A stretch of DNA of 21,697 bases from Clostridia bacterium (GTDB lineage: Bacteria > Bacillota_A > Clostridia > Oscillospirales > CAG-272). Below are positions 1 through 7,876 of this stretch, in pieces. Under the pieces are notes generated by a model, which ran no database searches, was not told the origin of the DNA, and worked only from the letters and a program-made list of their open reading frames with translations. A program made the translations under genes and the position numbers. Position 1 is the stretch's first letter, and each line of letters starts with the position of its first letter. Where the stretch lies: contig JAFSUU010000086.1 in the NCBI GenBank assembly GCA_017445115.1, forward strand, positions 1 to 21,697, given 5' to 3'.

Positions 1-2
1 CA

Positions 3-19
3 CCCCCCCCCCCCCCCCC
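3..19. repeat. 17-base poly-C run at window edge
   Basis: Seventeen consecutive C bases begin two bases from the left edge, followed by a pyrimidine-rich stretch up to the helicase stop codon. It lies outside any gene seen here. It may be a real G/C tract, of the kind that can vary in length by slippage, or an assembly artefact where a contig broke at a homopolymer. No terminator hairpin is visible between the helicase stop and the edge. Confidence 0.9.
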
Positions 20-47
20 GCTTCTATTCTTCTTTCTTTATTTTTAT

Positions 48-2285
48 TTATTCTTCCACTATCTTCAGCATTCTCTTTTTCATGCTGACCACGTCGAGAA
101 CACCGTTCGCAAATCCCTTTCTTATCAGCTCGTCCGGAACGAACTCGTCATATTTCTCAAACAGCGGGACTTCTCCCGGATAGACGAGATCGAGCGGATC
201 GAACTCCTTTGACGCCTCTTCTGCGACGACTCTGCAGAACTCTTCCCTGTCCACCTTCATCCGGAACTGGATGAAATACGGGCGCGACGGTTCGAGAGAT
301 CTTAAGCCGAGTCTTGCGCCGCATTTTATCTTGAGGAATCTCTCGACCGCAAAGAACGCGTAAGTCCCGAGCCACGGGAACAGGCACCACATATCTCCGC
401 CGAGATTGACGAGTGACTTTTCGAGAATACCCGCATTCCGCGCCACGTGTCTCGCTTTTTCAAGGCGGCAGACGGCGTTTTTCATCAAATACGGGTAATT
501 ATTGTCCTCCGCGAGGACTTTTTTCATTCTGTCAAGAATTCTGTTGTGAATGTCACCGGGGCAATCTCCGAAATATGCGGGGACCTGTCCTTTTACCGGC
601 GAACAGTAAACGAGTTTGCGTTTCCTGTCGACTTCTTCGACAGTCCATACCCGTCCGGCGAGCGCTATTTTCTCGCCTGCGGGCGGCGGCATGACTATCG
701 TTCCGATCTCCTCGGAATCGCACCTGACCGTAAACTCTTCGCTCTCCTGGAACACCGCGTAAAACTTGAACGAATTGACAACTCTCTCGCCCGCGAGACC
801 CACGATGAGAGTCCCTTCATCGGTCTTCTGTATATGATCCGTTTCAACGAGATGGCGAAGAAGCGCCTTGAAGTCCTCAACAGAGATATTTGAGAACGGA
901 CCGAGCGGCAGAACTTTTGCGGCGAGCTGTCCTGCGGTCAGCTCTCCGGATGAAGCGAGCGTGCTCATCGTCTGATGATAAAGGAGGCTGAAAGGAAGAC
1001 GGCAAAGCCTCGGCGGCTCGACGAACCGCTCTTCAAGATAGAGCTGGACGAGCGCTATCCCCTGGATCAGCTTCCACGGGACCGCCGACGGAAACATAGC
1101 GCGCATCTGCGGTGGATCTTCTCTCATGACGAACCACATTTCGGGAGGAGCTCCTCTCCTTCCCGTTCTGCCGAGCCTTTGCAAGAAAGACGAGACGGTG
1201 TATGGCGCGTCTATCTGAAACGCTCTTTCAAGTCTGCCGATATCTATCCCGAGCTCAAGCGTCGCGGTCGTTACCGTCGTGAGGAATTTTTCCTCGTCTT
1301 TCATAACGTCCTCCGCAGTCTCGCGGTATGACGCGGAAAGATTTCCGTGATGGATCAAAAAGCGGTCGTGCTCGCCGTTTCTCTCGCAGTATGAGCGGAG
1401 CGACGTCGTCACCGCCTCGCACTCCTCTCTCGAATTGACAAAGACGAGACATTTTTTGCCCTTCGTATGCTCGAAGATATACCCCATCCCGGGGTCTGCT
1501 CCCTCGGGCGCCGCGTCCGTCGCGGCGTCGAGCGCCGGGGCGGCTTGTTCATCCTGCCCGGGCGCGTCTTCCGAAGCCTGCGGTCCCTGAACGTAAAAGT
1601 GTTCCATTGAAATGTGCCACTTCGTACCCTTGACGTCGATCTTCGGCGCGACGCATCCTCTCGACGATCCGGCAGAGAGAAAACGGCACGATGCCTCGGG
1701 ATCGCCCACCGTAGCGGAAAGACCTATTCTTCTCGGATCGACTCCCGCGAGGGACGACAGCCTCTGTATCAGGCACATAGTCTGCCCTCCGCGGTCACCT
1801 CTCATCAGCGAATGTATCTCGTCGATCACGATATATCTGAGGTCGCCGAAAAGAGTCGGGATCGCCGCGTGCTTCTTGAGGAGAAGCGCCTCAAGGGATT
1901 CCGGAGTTATCTGCAAAATCCCGGACGGATTTTTGAGAAGCTTTGTCTTGTGAGACGAACCCACGTCGCCGTGCCAGTGCCAGACGGGGATCCCCGTTTC
2001 CTCGCAAAGCTCGGTGAGTCTGTAAAACTGATCGTTTATAAGCGCCTTGAGCGGCGCGATATAGAGCGCGCCGACAGACGACGGAGCGTTCTCGTAAAAC
2101 TCGGATATTATCGGAAAGAACGCCGCTTCCGTTTTCCCCGACGCCGTGGCGGCGGAGAGGAGAACGTTGGACTCCGTGTTGAAAAGCGCGTCTCCCGCGG
2201 CGACCTGTATCGCCCGGAGAGATTCCCAGCCGTTCCGGTAAATAAATTCTTTTACCGGCTCGGCATATCTGTCAAATACGTTCAT
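48..2285 (-). CDS. Lhr/BrxHI-like superfamily II DEAD/DEAH-box helicase
   Basis: A 745-residue ATP-dependent helicase, presumably acting on DNA in the cytoplasm. All helicase motifs are visible in order: Walker A ATASGKTEA (45-53), Ia APLKAL (77-82), Ib TPESLE (127-132), DEIH (155-158), SATVGD (190-195), CLVFVNSR (279-286), ELGIDIG (344-350) and QRLGRTGRRG (369-378). After the motor come a winged-helix-like segment (about 435-490) and a beta-barrel-like segment (about 505-566, ending IALAGRVWTVEEVD then SPVKG). This layout is known from Lhr-family helicases and the BREX protein BrxHI. An Ala/Asp/Pro-rich linker (234-267) separates the two RecA domains. The start is ATG with AAAGGAAG 5 bases upstream. 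It is the last gene of the TerB cassette, 35 bases after the ATPase. The protein is complete. The family is clear, the cellular role inferred. Confidence 0.9.
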   Translation of the reverse strand: MNVFDRYAEPVKEFIYRNGWESLRAIQVAAGDALFNTESNVLLSAATASGKTEAAFFPIISEFYENAPSSVGALYIAPLKALINDQFYRLTELCEETGIPVWHWHGDVGSSHKTKLLKNPSGILQITPESLEALLLKKHAAIPTLFGDLRYIVIDEIHSLMRGDRGGQTMCLIQRLSSLAGVDPRRIGLSATVGDPEASCRFLSAGSSRGCVAPKIDVKGTKWHISMEHFYVQGPQASEDAPGQDEQAAPALDAATDAAPEGADPGMGYIFEHTKGKKCLVFVNSREECEAVTTSLRSYCERNGEHDRFLIHHGNLSASYRETAEDVMKDEEKFLTTVTTATLELGIDIGRLERAFQIDAPYTVSSFLQRLGRTGRRGAPPEMWFVMREDPPQMRAMFPSAVPWKLIQGIALVQLYLEERFVEPPRLCRLPFSLLYHQTMSTLASSGELTAGQLAAKVLPLGPFSNISVEDFKALLRHLVETDHIQKTDEGTLIVGLAGERVVNSFKFYAVFQESEEFTVRCDSEEIGTIVMPPPAGEKIALAGRVWTVEEVDRKRKLVYCSPVKGQVPAYFGDCPGDIHNRILDRMKKVLAEDNNYPYLMKNAVCRLEKARHVARNAGILEKSLVNLGGDMWCLFPWLGTYAFFAVERFLKIKCGARLGLRSLEPSRPYFIQFRMKVDREEFCRVVAEEASKEFDPLDLVYPGEVPLFEKYDEFVPDELIRKGFANGVLDVVSMKKRMLKIVEE

Positions 2286-2320
2286 TTTTCTTCCTTTAAT
2301 TAATTCAATATATTACCGTC

Positions 2321-3625
2321 TCAGAGCTCGATCTCGGCAAATTCTCCGCCGTCGTGATCGCCCTCTAAAGACGCAAATTCAAAGCCACCGTCGGACAGCA
2401 GCTTTATAAAGTCCGCATCCGGATTCTGATACATCACGTTGAGCGCTTCGATCCAGTCGCGGATGACCTCGCGCGGAGTTATGAGCTCGCTCGCTCCCAC
2501 TCTCGAGAATTCCGCCCTGATGAACGAAGCCGCGTCCTCTGTCGTAACGCGGGGCGTGTAATCGTACAGCACGCCGTGGATTTCGGTCAGCTTCTCCGCA
2601 AGCACGAGCATCTCCTCGTTTGACAGAGGCGAAAGTCTTATGACAGGCGAGAGAAGATCGGTCATATTTTGAGAAAACTTTCCCGGTGCAAGGCGGGAGC
2701 GCAGCGCTTCATAACTGTATATCCCGCGCCTCGTGTCTTCAAGGCACTGAGGAGTAGACGACATGATGATACCGAGATGCGACGCCTTTCCCTGCAGCGT
2801 GTCGTTATACATCGTCAGTATTTTTTCGTAGTTGTACTGGCGTGTGATCGCGTTCGGTATTTTATATATGTTCACCAGCTCGTCGACGAGGACTATGAGC
2901 CCGGAATATCCCGCGAGAACGAAAAACGCGGAAAACAGCTTGATATACTCGTACCAGTCGTCGTCTGTTATCACGATATTCACGCCGAGTTCTGTCTTTG
3001 CCTCGCTCTTTGTCTGATATTCCCCCCTGAACCACTTGAGCACTTTTGCCGCCGTGTCGTCGTCTCCCTCCGTATACGCTCTGTAATACGCGACGAGAAG
3101 CTTTGCAAAATCAAATCCGTGCACAAGCTCCGACACCGACGACGCGACCTTGTATATTTCTTTTTCAACAAGGGCGGAAAAGCCCTCAGACCCGGGGGAC
3201 GTTCCTCTCTCCGCTACCGCGGACAGCACCGATGAGATCCATCTGTCGAGGATGAGCGGAAGCGCTCCTCCCTCCGGTCTCGTCTTTGTCGACATATTCT
3301 TGACGAGCTCTTTGTAAGTCGCGAGCCCCTGCCCTCTCGTTCCCTGAAGTCTCCTTTCGGGGGAGAGGTCCGCGTCCATCACTACAAACCCGCGGTCCAT
3401 CACGTAATTTCTGACGGTTTGCAAAAGAAAACTCTTGCCGCTTCCGTATCTGCCGACGATAAATCTGAACGACGCGCCTCCGTCGGCGACGATATCAACG
3501 TCGTGAAGAAGCGCCGCTATCTCTTTGTCTCTGCCGACCGCGATATGCGCAAGTCCCACGCGCGGAACGACGCCGCCTTTGAGCGAATTTATCAGCGCCT
3601 GCGCTATCCTCTTCGGTACTTTCAT
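2321..3625 (-). CDS. BrxC/BrxD-type (DUF2791) P-loop ATPase
   Basis: A 434-residue ATPase. Walker A is GRYGSGKSFL (58-67), Walker B is LIVLVDEL (243-250), and LKWFRGE (196-202) matches the L..W..GE signature I associate with the DUF2791 family, which includes BREX BrxD. These are STAND/AAA-like ATPases thought to load or control partner proteins on DNA. The ATG overlaps the stop codon of the upstream TerB-domain gene (ATGA), so the two are probably translationally coupled; AGGTG lies 10 bases upstream. The pairing with a downstream Lhr-like helicase mirrors the brxD-brxHI pair of type 2 BREX. The length fits BrxD (about 440) rather than the much larger BrxC. The C-terminus is acidic. Family assignment is from motif recognition, and the role in defence or DNA repair is inferred from context. 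Confidence 0.85.
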   Translation of the reverse strand: MKVPKRIAQALINSLKGGVVPRVGLAHIAVGRDKEIAALLHDVDIVADGGASFRFIVGRYGSGKSFLLQTVRNYVMDRGFVVMDADLSPERRLQGTRGQGLATYKELVKNMSTKTRPEGGALPLILDRWISSVLSAVAERGTSPGSEGFSALVEKEIYKVASSVSELVHGFDFAKLLVAYYRAYTEGDDDTAAKVLKWFRGEYQTKSEAKTELGVNIVITDDDWYEYIKLFSAFFVLAGYSGLIVLVDELVNIYKIPNAITRQYNYEKILTMYNDTLQGKASHLGIIMSSTPQCLEDTRRGIYSYEALRSRLAPGKFSQNMTDLLSPVIRLSPLSNEEMLVLAEKLTEIHGVLYDYTPRVTTEDAASFIRAEFSRVGASELITPREVIRDWIEALNVMYQNPDADFIKLLSDGGFEFASLEGDHDGGEFAEIEL

Positions 3626-5145
3626 TCTCCGATCACACCTTTCAGTTCCCCGACATAATCTTCCACGACGGAAGGGGTTTTTCCGTCATACTCTATCACG
3701 TTATCGAAAAACTCTTCATACAGCTTTTCGTTTATCGAATCTACAACAACGGAAAGAATCGTCCCGCGTGACTTTGCACAGTCTGAGGCGTCCTTTCCTT
3801 CTATAATGAGCCGGAGTATCTCCGTCTCCGTCCCGTCAAGACGCCCTCCGGGCGATCCCGCCGGAGGATCTTCCGCTGTGACCGTCTCCATATATTCCGG
3901 CAGAAAATCATCTTCATCGGGAAGAAACTCGTCTTCCGTGACAAGCTTTGATGCCGTTTCTTCCGCGCCGGCGCGGATCTTATCGAGAGCGGAAAAGTCA
4001 AACTCTATCCTCGACGCCGCTTCTTTTCTCTTTTCTTCTTCGTATCTTAAGATCTCGCGGCGCGCTATCGCGGCGAAGACTTTCGATACAGTCTCACCGA
4101 TCTTTCCGTTTTTCTCGTCGTATTCCTTCAGCGAGGCGTCGATCTCGCGAACAAGCGCGCCTACGGCAGAACTTTTCTTCCCCGTTTCGGGAAATCCTTC
4201 AGCCGTCCATTCTCCGTGCCGTCTTCTGTATACAGTGCCGCCCGGAGAGACGAAATCATAATCCTTGTTCTTTTCCTTATCATAAAAGACCGCCGACGGA
4301 AAGATGATATAAGTCCTTTTCATTTTCTTTCCGAGAAGTCTTTCGACAAGCGGTATCTTTCTCTTTTCGCCGCAAAATTCGAAATATGCAAGATATATCC
4401 TGTAGAACAGCGCTTTGGTCCTTTCCGGCTCGGACCTATATCTCGCGCTCTTTTCGGGATTTACGGACGAGAGCGCAGAGAGCGCTTTGAATACGGCGTC
4501 TTCTCCGGCTTCCCTCGGGTTCGAAAGAACCTCTGCGAGCGCGGAAAGGTCTTTTGAAGCGGCTTTTTCATCGCAAAGCGCCTCCGGTACCCCGTAATAG
4601 ATCGCCATATCACGTCTCCATCTCGTCGTATAGCGGCGTATGGAGCGATCGATCGGCAGATATGCCGCGACAAAAGTATCGAGTTTGTCTATTGCGTCCT
4701 TTGCCCCGGACGTCCCGATCAAATTAATAAGCTCATATATATAGACGTAAACGAAAGAGAGAGATGTCTCCTTCACTATTCCCCGCCTTACGTCGGTCCT
4801 CCACGAAAAATACCCGCGAAGCTGCCTGTCGCTCATGTGACGGTAGGTCGGAAAATATCTGAAAAACTCTCCATTGTACTCGTAAGAATCTTCAAAATCT
4901 TCCATGAATTTCGCCTGCGCGACAAACCTTTTGCTTTCACTGACGAGAAGCGCCGGGTCACCTTCCCCGATGCGCCTCATCTCTCTGTATTTTTCGGGAA
5001 GCGCCTCTCTTGCCTTTGCGGCGGTAGTGAGGATGGGCTCGTCACGGTATATTTTCTCTTCCGCGCCGTCCGGTTCTTCAATATGACGTCTCGCGCTGTC
5101 CAAAGATACGGTTATCTTTTCGATAAACGCTTTTATATCGTCCAT
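3622..5145 (-). CDS. TerB-N/TerB-C domain protein
   Basis: A 507-residue cytoplasmic protein. The TerB-N domain is recognised around residues 70-190 by the block YRHMSDRQLRGYFSWRTDVR (101-120) and the following hydrophobic helix (128-143). A TerB-C-like domain spans about 379-507: FDFSALDKIR near its start, then an ILRLIIEG helix and an INEKLYEEFFD segment near the end. The usual central TerB domain is not obvious. TerB-N/TerB-C proteins are known companions of DNA-processing ATPases and helicases in stress and predicted defence loci, and despite the tellurite name need not concern tellurite. The ATG at 5145 is preferred over an upstream TTG at 5169 because AAGGGAG sits 8 bases before it. It is the first gene of the operon and ends in an ATGA overlap with the ATPase. 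Confidence 0.85.
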   Translation of the reverse strand: MDDIKAFIEKITVSLDSARRHIEEPDGAEEKIYRDEPILTTAAKAREALPEKYREMRRIGEGDPALLVSESKRFVAQAKFMEDFEDSYEYNGEFFRYFPTYRHMSDRQLRGYFSWRTDVRRGIVKETSLSFVYVYIYELINLIGTSGAKDAIDKLDTFVAAYLPIDRSIRRYTTRWRRDMAIYYGVPEALCDEKAASKDLSALAEVLSNPREAGEDAVFKALSALSSVNPEKSARYRSEPERTKALFYRIYLAYFEFCGEKRKIPLVERLLGKKMKRTYIIFPSAVFYDKEKNKDYDFVSPGGTVYRRRHGEWTAEGFPETGKKSSAVGALVREIDASLKEYDEKNGKIGETVSKVFAAIARREILRYEEEKRKEAASRIEFDFSALDKIRAGAEETASKLVTEDEFLPDEDDFLPEYMETVTAEDPPAGSPGGRLDGTETEILRLIIEGKDASDCAKSRGTILSVVVDSINEKLYEEFFDNVIEYDGKTPSVVEDYVGELKGVIGE

Positions 5146-5153
5146 ACGCCCGG

Positions 5154-5160
5154 CTCCCTT
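5154..5160 (-). promoter_or_regulatory. Ribosome binding site deciding the TerB-gene start
   Basis: AAGGGAG (minus strand) with an 8-base gap to the ATG at 5145. This would lie inside the coding region if the TTG at 5169 were used, so it favours the shorter 507-residue protein. Confidence 0.75.
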
Positions 5161-5180
5161 CTCCCGCAATTATCATATTT

Positions 5181-5209
5181 ATTATACCAAACTGTCGAGG
5201 GATATGCAA
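5181..5209 (-). promoter_or_regulatory. Sigma-A promoter of the TerB/ATPase/helicase operon
   Basis: TTGCAT (-35, at 5204-5209) and TATAAT (-10, at 5181-5186) on the minus strand with a 17-base spacer. Transcription would begin near 5174, about 30 bases before the ATG. A near-consensus promoter suggests the cassette can be expressed constitutively unless a repressor acts. Confidence 0.75.
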
Positions 5210-5303
5210 TACCGGCGAACAAATTTTCGGAACATTTGTTTATGTATTAATATAAAATATTTTCTGAAAACCCTTTTCAAATCCAAAAAAACAATGTATA
5301 GTA

Positions 5304-5309
5304 TATAAT
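5304..5309 (+). promoter_or_regulatory. Possible -10 element for the phosphate transporter gene
   Basis: TATAAT lies in a very AT-rich stretch about 70 bases before the start codon. No convincing -35 is present at 16-18 bases upstream (ATCCAA at a 17-base spacer), so the promoter may need an activator or lie elsewhere. A second GATAAT follows at 5312-5317. Confidence 0.35.
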
Positions 5310-5320
5310 AGGATAATATG

Positions 5321-5340
5321 GGATATCTTTTAGAATATCC
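5321..5340. promoter_or_regulatory. Inverted repeat upstream of the phosphate transporter gene
   Basis: GGATAT (5321-5326) and ATATCC (5335-5340) form a perfect 6-base inverted repeat around an 8-base AT-rich centre. It sits just downstream of the candidate -10 and about 38 bases before the start codon. This is a plausible operator or 5' leader hairpin; the binding protein is not identifiable from sequence. Confidence 0.4.
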
Positions 5341-5362
5341 GTGATAATATTAATCTCAACAC

Positions 5363-5370
5363 GGGAGAAG
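5363..5370 (+). promoter_or_regulatory. Ribosome binding site for a TTG start
   Basis: GGGAGAAG lies 7 bases before a TTG at 5378. The nearest in-frame ATG (5393) would leave a gap of 22 bases, so TTG is the better start for the transporter. Confidence 0.65.
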
Positions 5371-5377
5371 TAAAAAT

Positions 5378-7231
5378 TTGGACGTATTTCTTATGATTGT
5401 AAAGATGCTCGGCGGACTTGCTCTGTTCCTTTACGGAATGGAGATAATGGGCGACGGTCTTAAAGCCTCGTCCGCGGGAGCATTAAAAAAGGCACTCGAA
5501 AGGGTGACTTCAAACACGGTTAAGGCGTTTATTCTCGGCGCTCTTATAACCGCAGTCATTCAGAGTTCAACCGCGACGATCGTCCTTACGGTCGGTCTTA
5601 TCGGAGCGGGCGTTCTCAATCTGAAGCAGTCTACAGCGATAGTCCTCGGCGCTAACGTCGGTACGACTATAACCGCGCAGATAATCAGACTTATGGACAA
5701 TTCCGGCACGTCGTCGAGCGAAGGCTCATTCCTCGACCTCTTCACGCCGGAAGTTCTCGCACCTATTGCCGCGATCATCGGCATTGTGCTGATAATGTTC
5801 ATCAAGCGGAGCAAGACCAAGAACGCCGGAATGATCGCGATAGGCTTCGGCATACTGTTTATCGGTCTTATAAATATGACGTCTGCCATGGATCCTCTCA
5901 AAGAATCCGACGTTTTCAAGAATCTTATAGTCAGCCTTTCGTCAAACCCGATATACGGTCTTCTGATCGGTACGGTCGTAACGGCGATAGTCCAGTCATC
6001 GTCGGCGTCAGTCGGTATCCTTCAGGCGCTCACCGTTACCGGAGCATCGGCGGCGCAGGCGTCCGTCATCAATTTCAACTTTGCATATTCTTACGTCATC
6101 GGCGCGGCGCTCGGAACCTGTATCACGACCGCTATCGTTTGCAGTATCGGCACTAAAGAAGACGCAAAACGCGTCGGCTTTATCCACGTCATATTCAGCG
6201 TCATCGGCGGCATACTGTTCATGGGAGCAGTCGAGATCATGAGAGCCGTCGGGGCTTTCCCGGATCTTTGGAACTCGCCGGTATCCGGCGGCGGCATCGC
6301 GGATTTTCAGACGATATTCAAACTCGTCACCGCGCTGATCCTCCTGCCGTTCACACCGCTTTTGATAAAACTTTCAAAGAAAGTGATAAAAGACCGCCCT
6401 GTAGACGAAGGCGACGAGGAGATCGCTCAGAACATGAGAGAGCTGAACCAGCAGCTCCTCTCCACCCCGGCTCTCGCACTCGCGCAGGTAAAACATCTGC
6501 TCGGTCACATGGCGGAGCTCTCGCTGAAGAACTACGACACCTCCGTCAAGCTGCTGCTTGAGAACAAAGGAAAATCCATAGACGATGCAAAACTGAAAAA
6601 GATCGCCCACCGCGAAGAACTTATCGACCGCATGGCGGACGCGACGAACAACTACCTCGTTTCGCTCGCCCCCCACATTGAGAGCGACCGCGATAATCAG
6701 ATGGACAACTATCTGATGCAGACGCTGACCGAATTTGAGAGGATCGGCGATCTCGCACAAAACCTTGCAGACGTTGCAAAGGATATAGCAGACAACTCGC
6801 AGCCTCTCTCCGATGAAGCGGTCGCTGAACTTACCATTATGACCGACGCGGTCAGAGAAGCAATCGTCATCGCATCCGAAGCGTTCAACAACCGCGACTT
6901 TGATGCGGCGATGAAGGTCGAGCCCCTTGAAGAGGTAATAGACGATTTGAACGAGCTCCTCCGCAACCGCCATATTGCAAGAGTCAAAGCCGGTAAGTGC
7001 ACCGTCGCAAGCGGCATCTACTTCTTCAACGCGCTGATCAATCTCGAGCGCCTCGGCGACCAGTGCTCCGATATCGCAGTCTACGTCCTCGGTCTTCGCG
7101 ACCAGACGATAGTCGGAAACGAGCACGAATACATCAGGAGCTTGCACCACGAGCAAAACGAAAAATACCGCGCCGAATACGCGCGGAATACTGAAAAGTA
7201 TATCAAAGCTCTGGATCGCACCGAAGCATAA
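5378..7231 (+). CDS. Na+/phosphate cotransporter with C-terminal PhoU domain
   Basis: A 617-residue membrane protein of the Na/Pi-cotransporter II family (NptA/YjbB type), which imports or exports phosphate with sodium across the cytoplasmic membrane. The family's inverted-repeat hallmark is visible twice: IQSSTAT (61-67) and VQSSSAS (205-211), each following a hydrophobic segment, with GANVGTTITA at 91-100. Transmembrane segments fill the first ~335 residues. The rest (about 365-600) is helical and charged and resembles the PhoU domain found fused to these carriers, which probably senses phosphate status. The start is TTG with GGGAGAAG 7 bases upstream. It is a single-gene unit, divergent from the TerB operon, with a terminator directly after the stop. 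Direction of transport cannot be read from sequence. Confidence 0.92.
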   Translation: MDVFLMIVKMLGGLALFLYGMEIMGDGLKASSAGALKKALERVTSNTVKAFILGALITAVIQSSTATIVLTVGLIGAGVLNLKQSTAIVLGANVGTTITAQIIRLMDNSGTSSSEGSFLDLFTPEVLAPIAAIIGIVLIMFIKRSKTKNAGMIAIGFGILFIGLINMTSAMDPLKESDVFKNLIVSLSSNPIYGLLIGTVVTAIVQSSSASVGILQALTVTGASAAQASVINFNFAYSYVIGAALGTCITTAIVCSIGTKEDAKRVGFIHVIFSVIGGILFMGAVEIMRAVGAFPDLWNSPVSGGGIADFQTIFKLVTALILLPFTPLLIKLSKKVIKDRPVDEGDEEIAQNMRELNQQLLSTPALALAQVKHLLGHMAELSLKNYDTSVKLLLENKGKSIDDAKLKKIAHREELIDRMADATNNYLVSLAPHIESDRDNQMDNYLMQTLTEFERIGDLAQNLADVAKDIADNSQPLSDEAVAELTIMTDAVREAIVIASEAFNNRDFDAAMKVEPLEEVIDDLNELLRNRHIARVKAGKCTVASGIYFFNALINLERLGDQCSDIAVYVLGLRDQTIVGNEHEYIRSLHHEQNEKYRAEYARNTEKYIKALDRTEA

Positions 7232-7241
7232 AAGAAAAAAT

Positions 7242-7263
7242 CGCCCCGCTCGTAAGCGGGGCG
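7242..7263. terminator. Bidirectional intrinsic terminator
   Basis: A 9-bp perfect stem (CGCCCCGCT / AGCGGGGCG) with a CGTA loop lies between two convergent genes. The minus strand continues ATTTTTTCTTTT, a good U-tract for the isomerase operon; the plus strand has the weaker AAATTATTATCTT for the phosphate transporter. Confidence 0.85.
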
Positions 7264-7269
7264 AAATTA

Positions 7270-7851
7270 TTATCTTCTCTTGAGTTCTTCGGGTTTCGGG
7301 CAATCGGGAAGATCTACCTCGCCGAGCTTTTTGACCTGAAAACCGTTCGCTTTGTATTCTTCGTAGTTGAAAGCCTCGAGCTCATCATACGCGAGCTTGT
7401 GGAATTCGTAGAAGTTCGGCCACCACTCGTAACCGTCGCCCATGTTATGATAGAGGAACGCCTCAGCCATTTCGATGCCGAGGTTGTGTCCGATCCAGTG
7501 TCCGCCCATGGCGAGGACGTTGCAGTTGTTGCCGGTGATCGCGCGGAGCGCGGAATGTGGCGTTTCGCAGACCGCCGCGTAAACGTGCGGGCACTTCGAC
7601 GCCGCAATGTGGATGCCCATGCCTGTGCCGCAGAATATGATAGCGCGTTCAAACTCGCCCTCGGCGATCATCGCGCCGACTCTGAAACCGATGCGATGGA
7701 ACATTTCGGGATGGGGTTCGTCCGTCGTCTTGACTCCGACGTCGGTTATCGTCCATCCGCATTTTTCAAGGTGAGCGCAGACCGCGTTCTTGAGGTCCAC
7801 TCCTGCGAAATCCGCCGCTACGAGCAGCTGCTTATCTTTGATCGTTTTCAT
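7270..7851 (-). CDS. RpiB/LacA/LacB-family sugar-phosphate isomerase (variant)
   Basis: A 193-residue aldose-ketose isomerase-like protein of the RpiB/LacAB family. The core CGTGMG loop (74-79) with its catalytic cysteine, the following IAASK segment and the GNNCNVLAMG block (107-116) are clear. The N-terminal motif, ADHAG in canonical RpiB, is ADFAG here (13-17), so the catalytic or ring-opening histidine is replaced by Phe. A C-terminal extension of about 40 residues exceeds the usual ~150-residue length. Substrate is therefore probably not plain ribose 5-phosphate. The ATG at 7851 has AAGGAG 7 bases upstream; the longer frame runs back into the preceding hydrolase gene and is rejected. It lies 25 bases after that hydrolase, so the two are likely one operon. 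Confidence 0.85.
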   Translation of the reverse strand: MKTIKDKQLLVAADFAGVDLKNAVCAHLEKCGWTITDVGVKTTDEPHPEMFHRIGFRVGAMIAEGEFERAIIFCGTGMGIHIAASKCPHVYAAVCETPHSALRAITGNNCNVLAMGGHWIGHNLGIEMAEAFLYHNMGDGYEWWPNFYEFHKLAYDELEAFNYEEYKANGFQVKKLGEVDLPDCPKPEELKRR

Positions 7852-7876
7852 TTTTCTTCTCCTTATATGTCGATTA

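Noticed and set aside
48..5145. A complete type 2 BREX locus
   Set aside because: Only BrxD-like and BrxHI-like genes are present; PglX, PglZ, PglW and PglY are not in the window, so the BREX name is not supported.
3622..5145. Tellurite resistance as the function of the TerB-domain protein
   Set aside because: No terC, terD or terY-type genes are nearby; the neighbours are a DNA-type ATPase and helicase, so the name of the domain should not be taken as function.
6374..7303. 309-codon minus-strand open frame antisense to the phosphate transporter's PhoU region
   Set aside because: It covers the 3' half of a clear transporter gene, overlaps its terminator, has no ribosome binding site and no recognisable domain.
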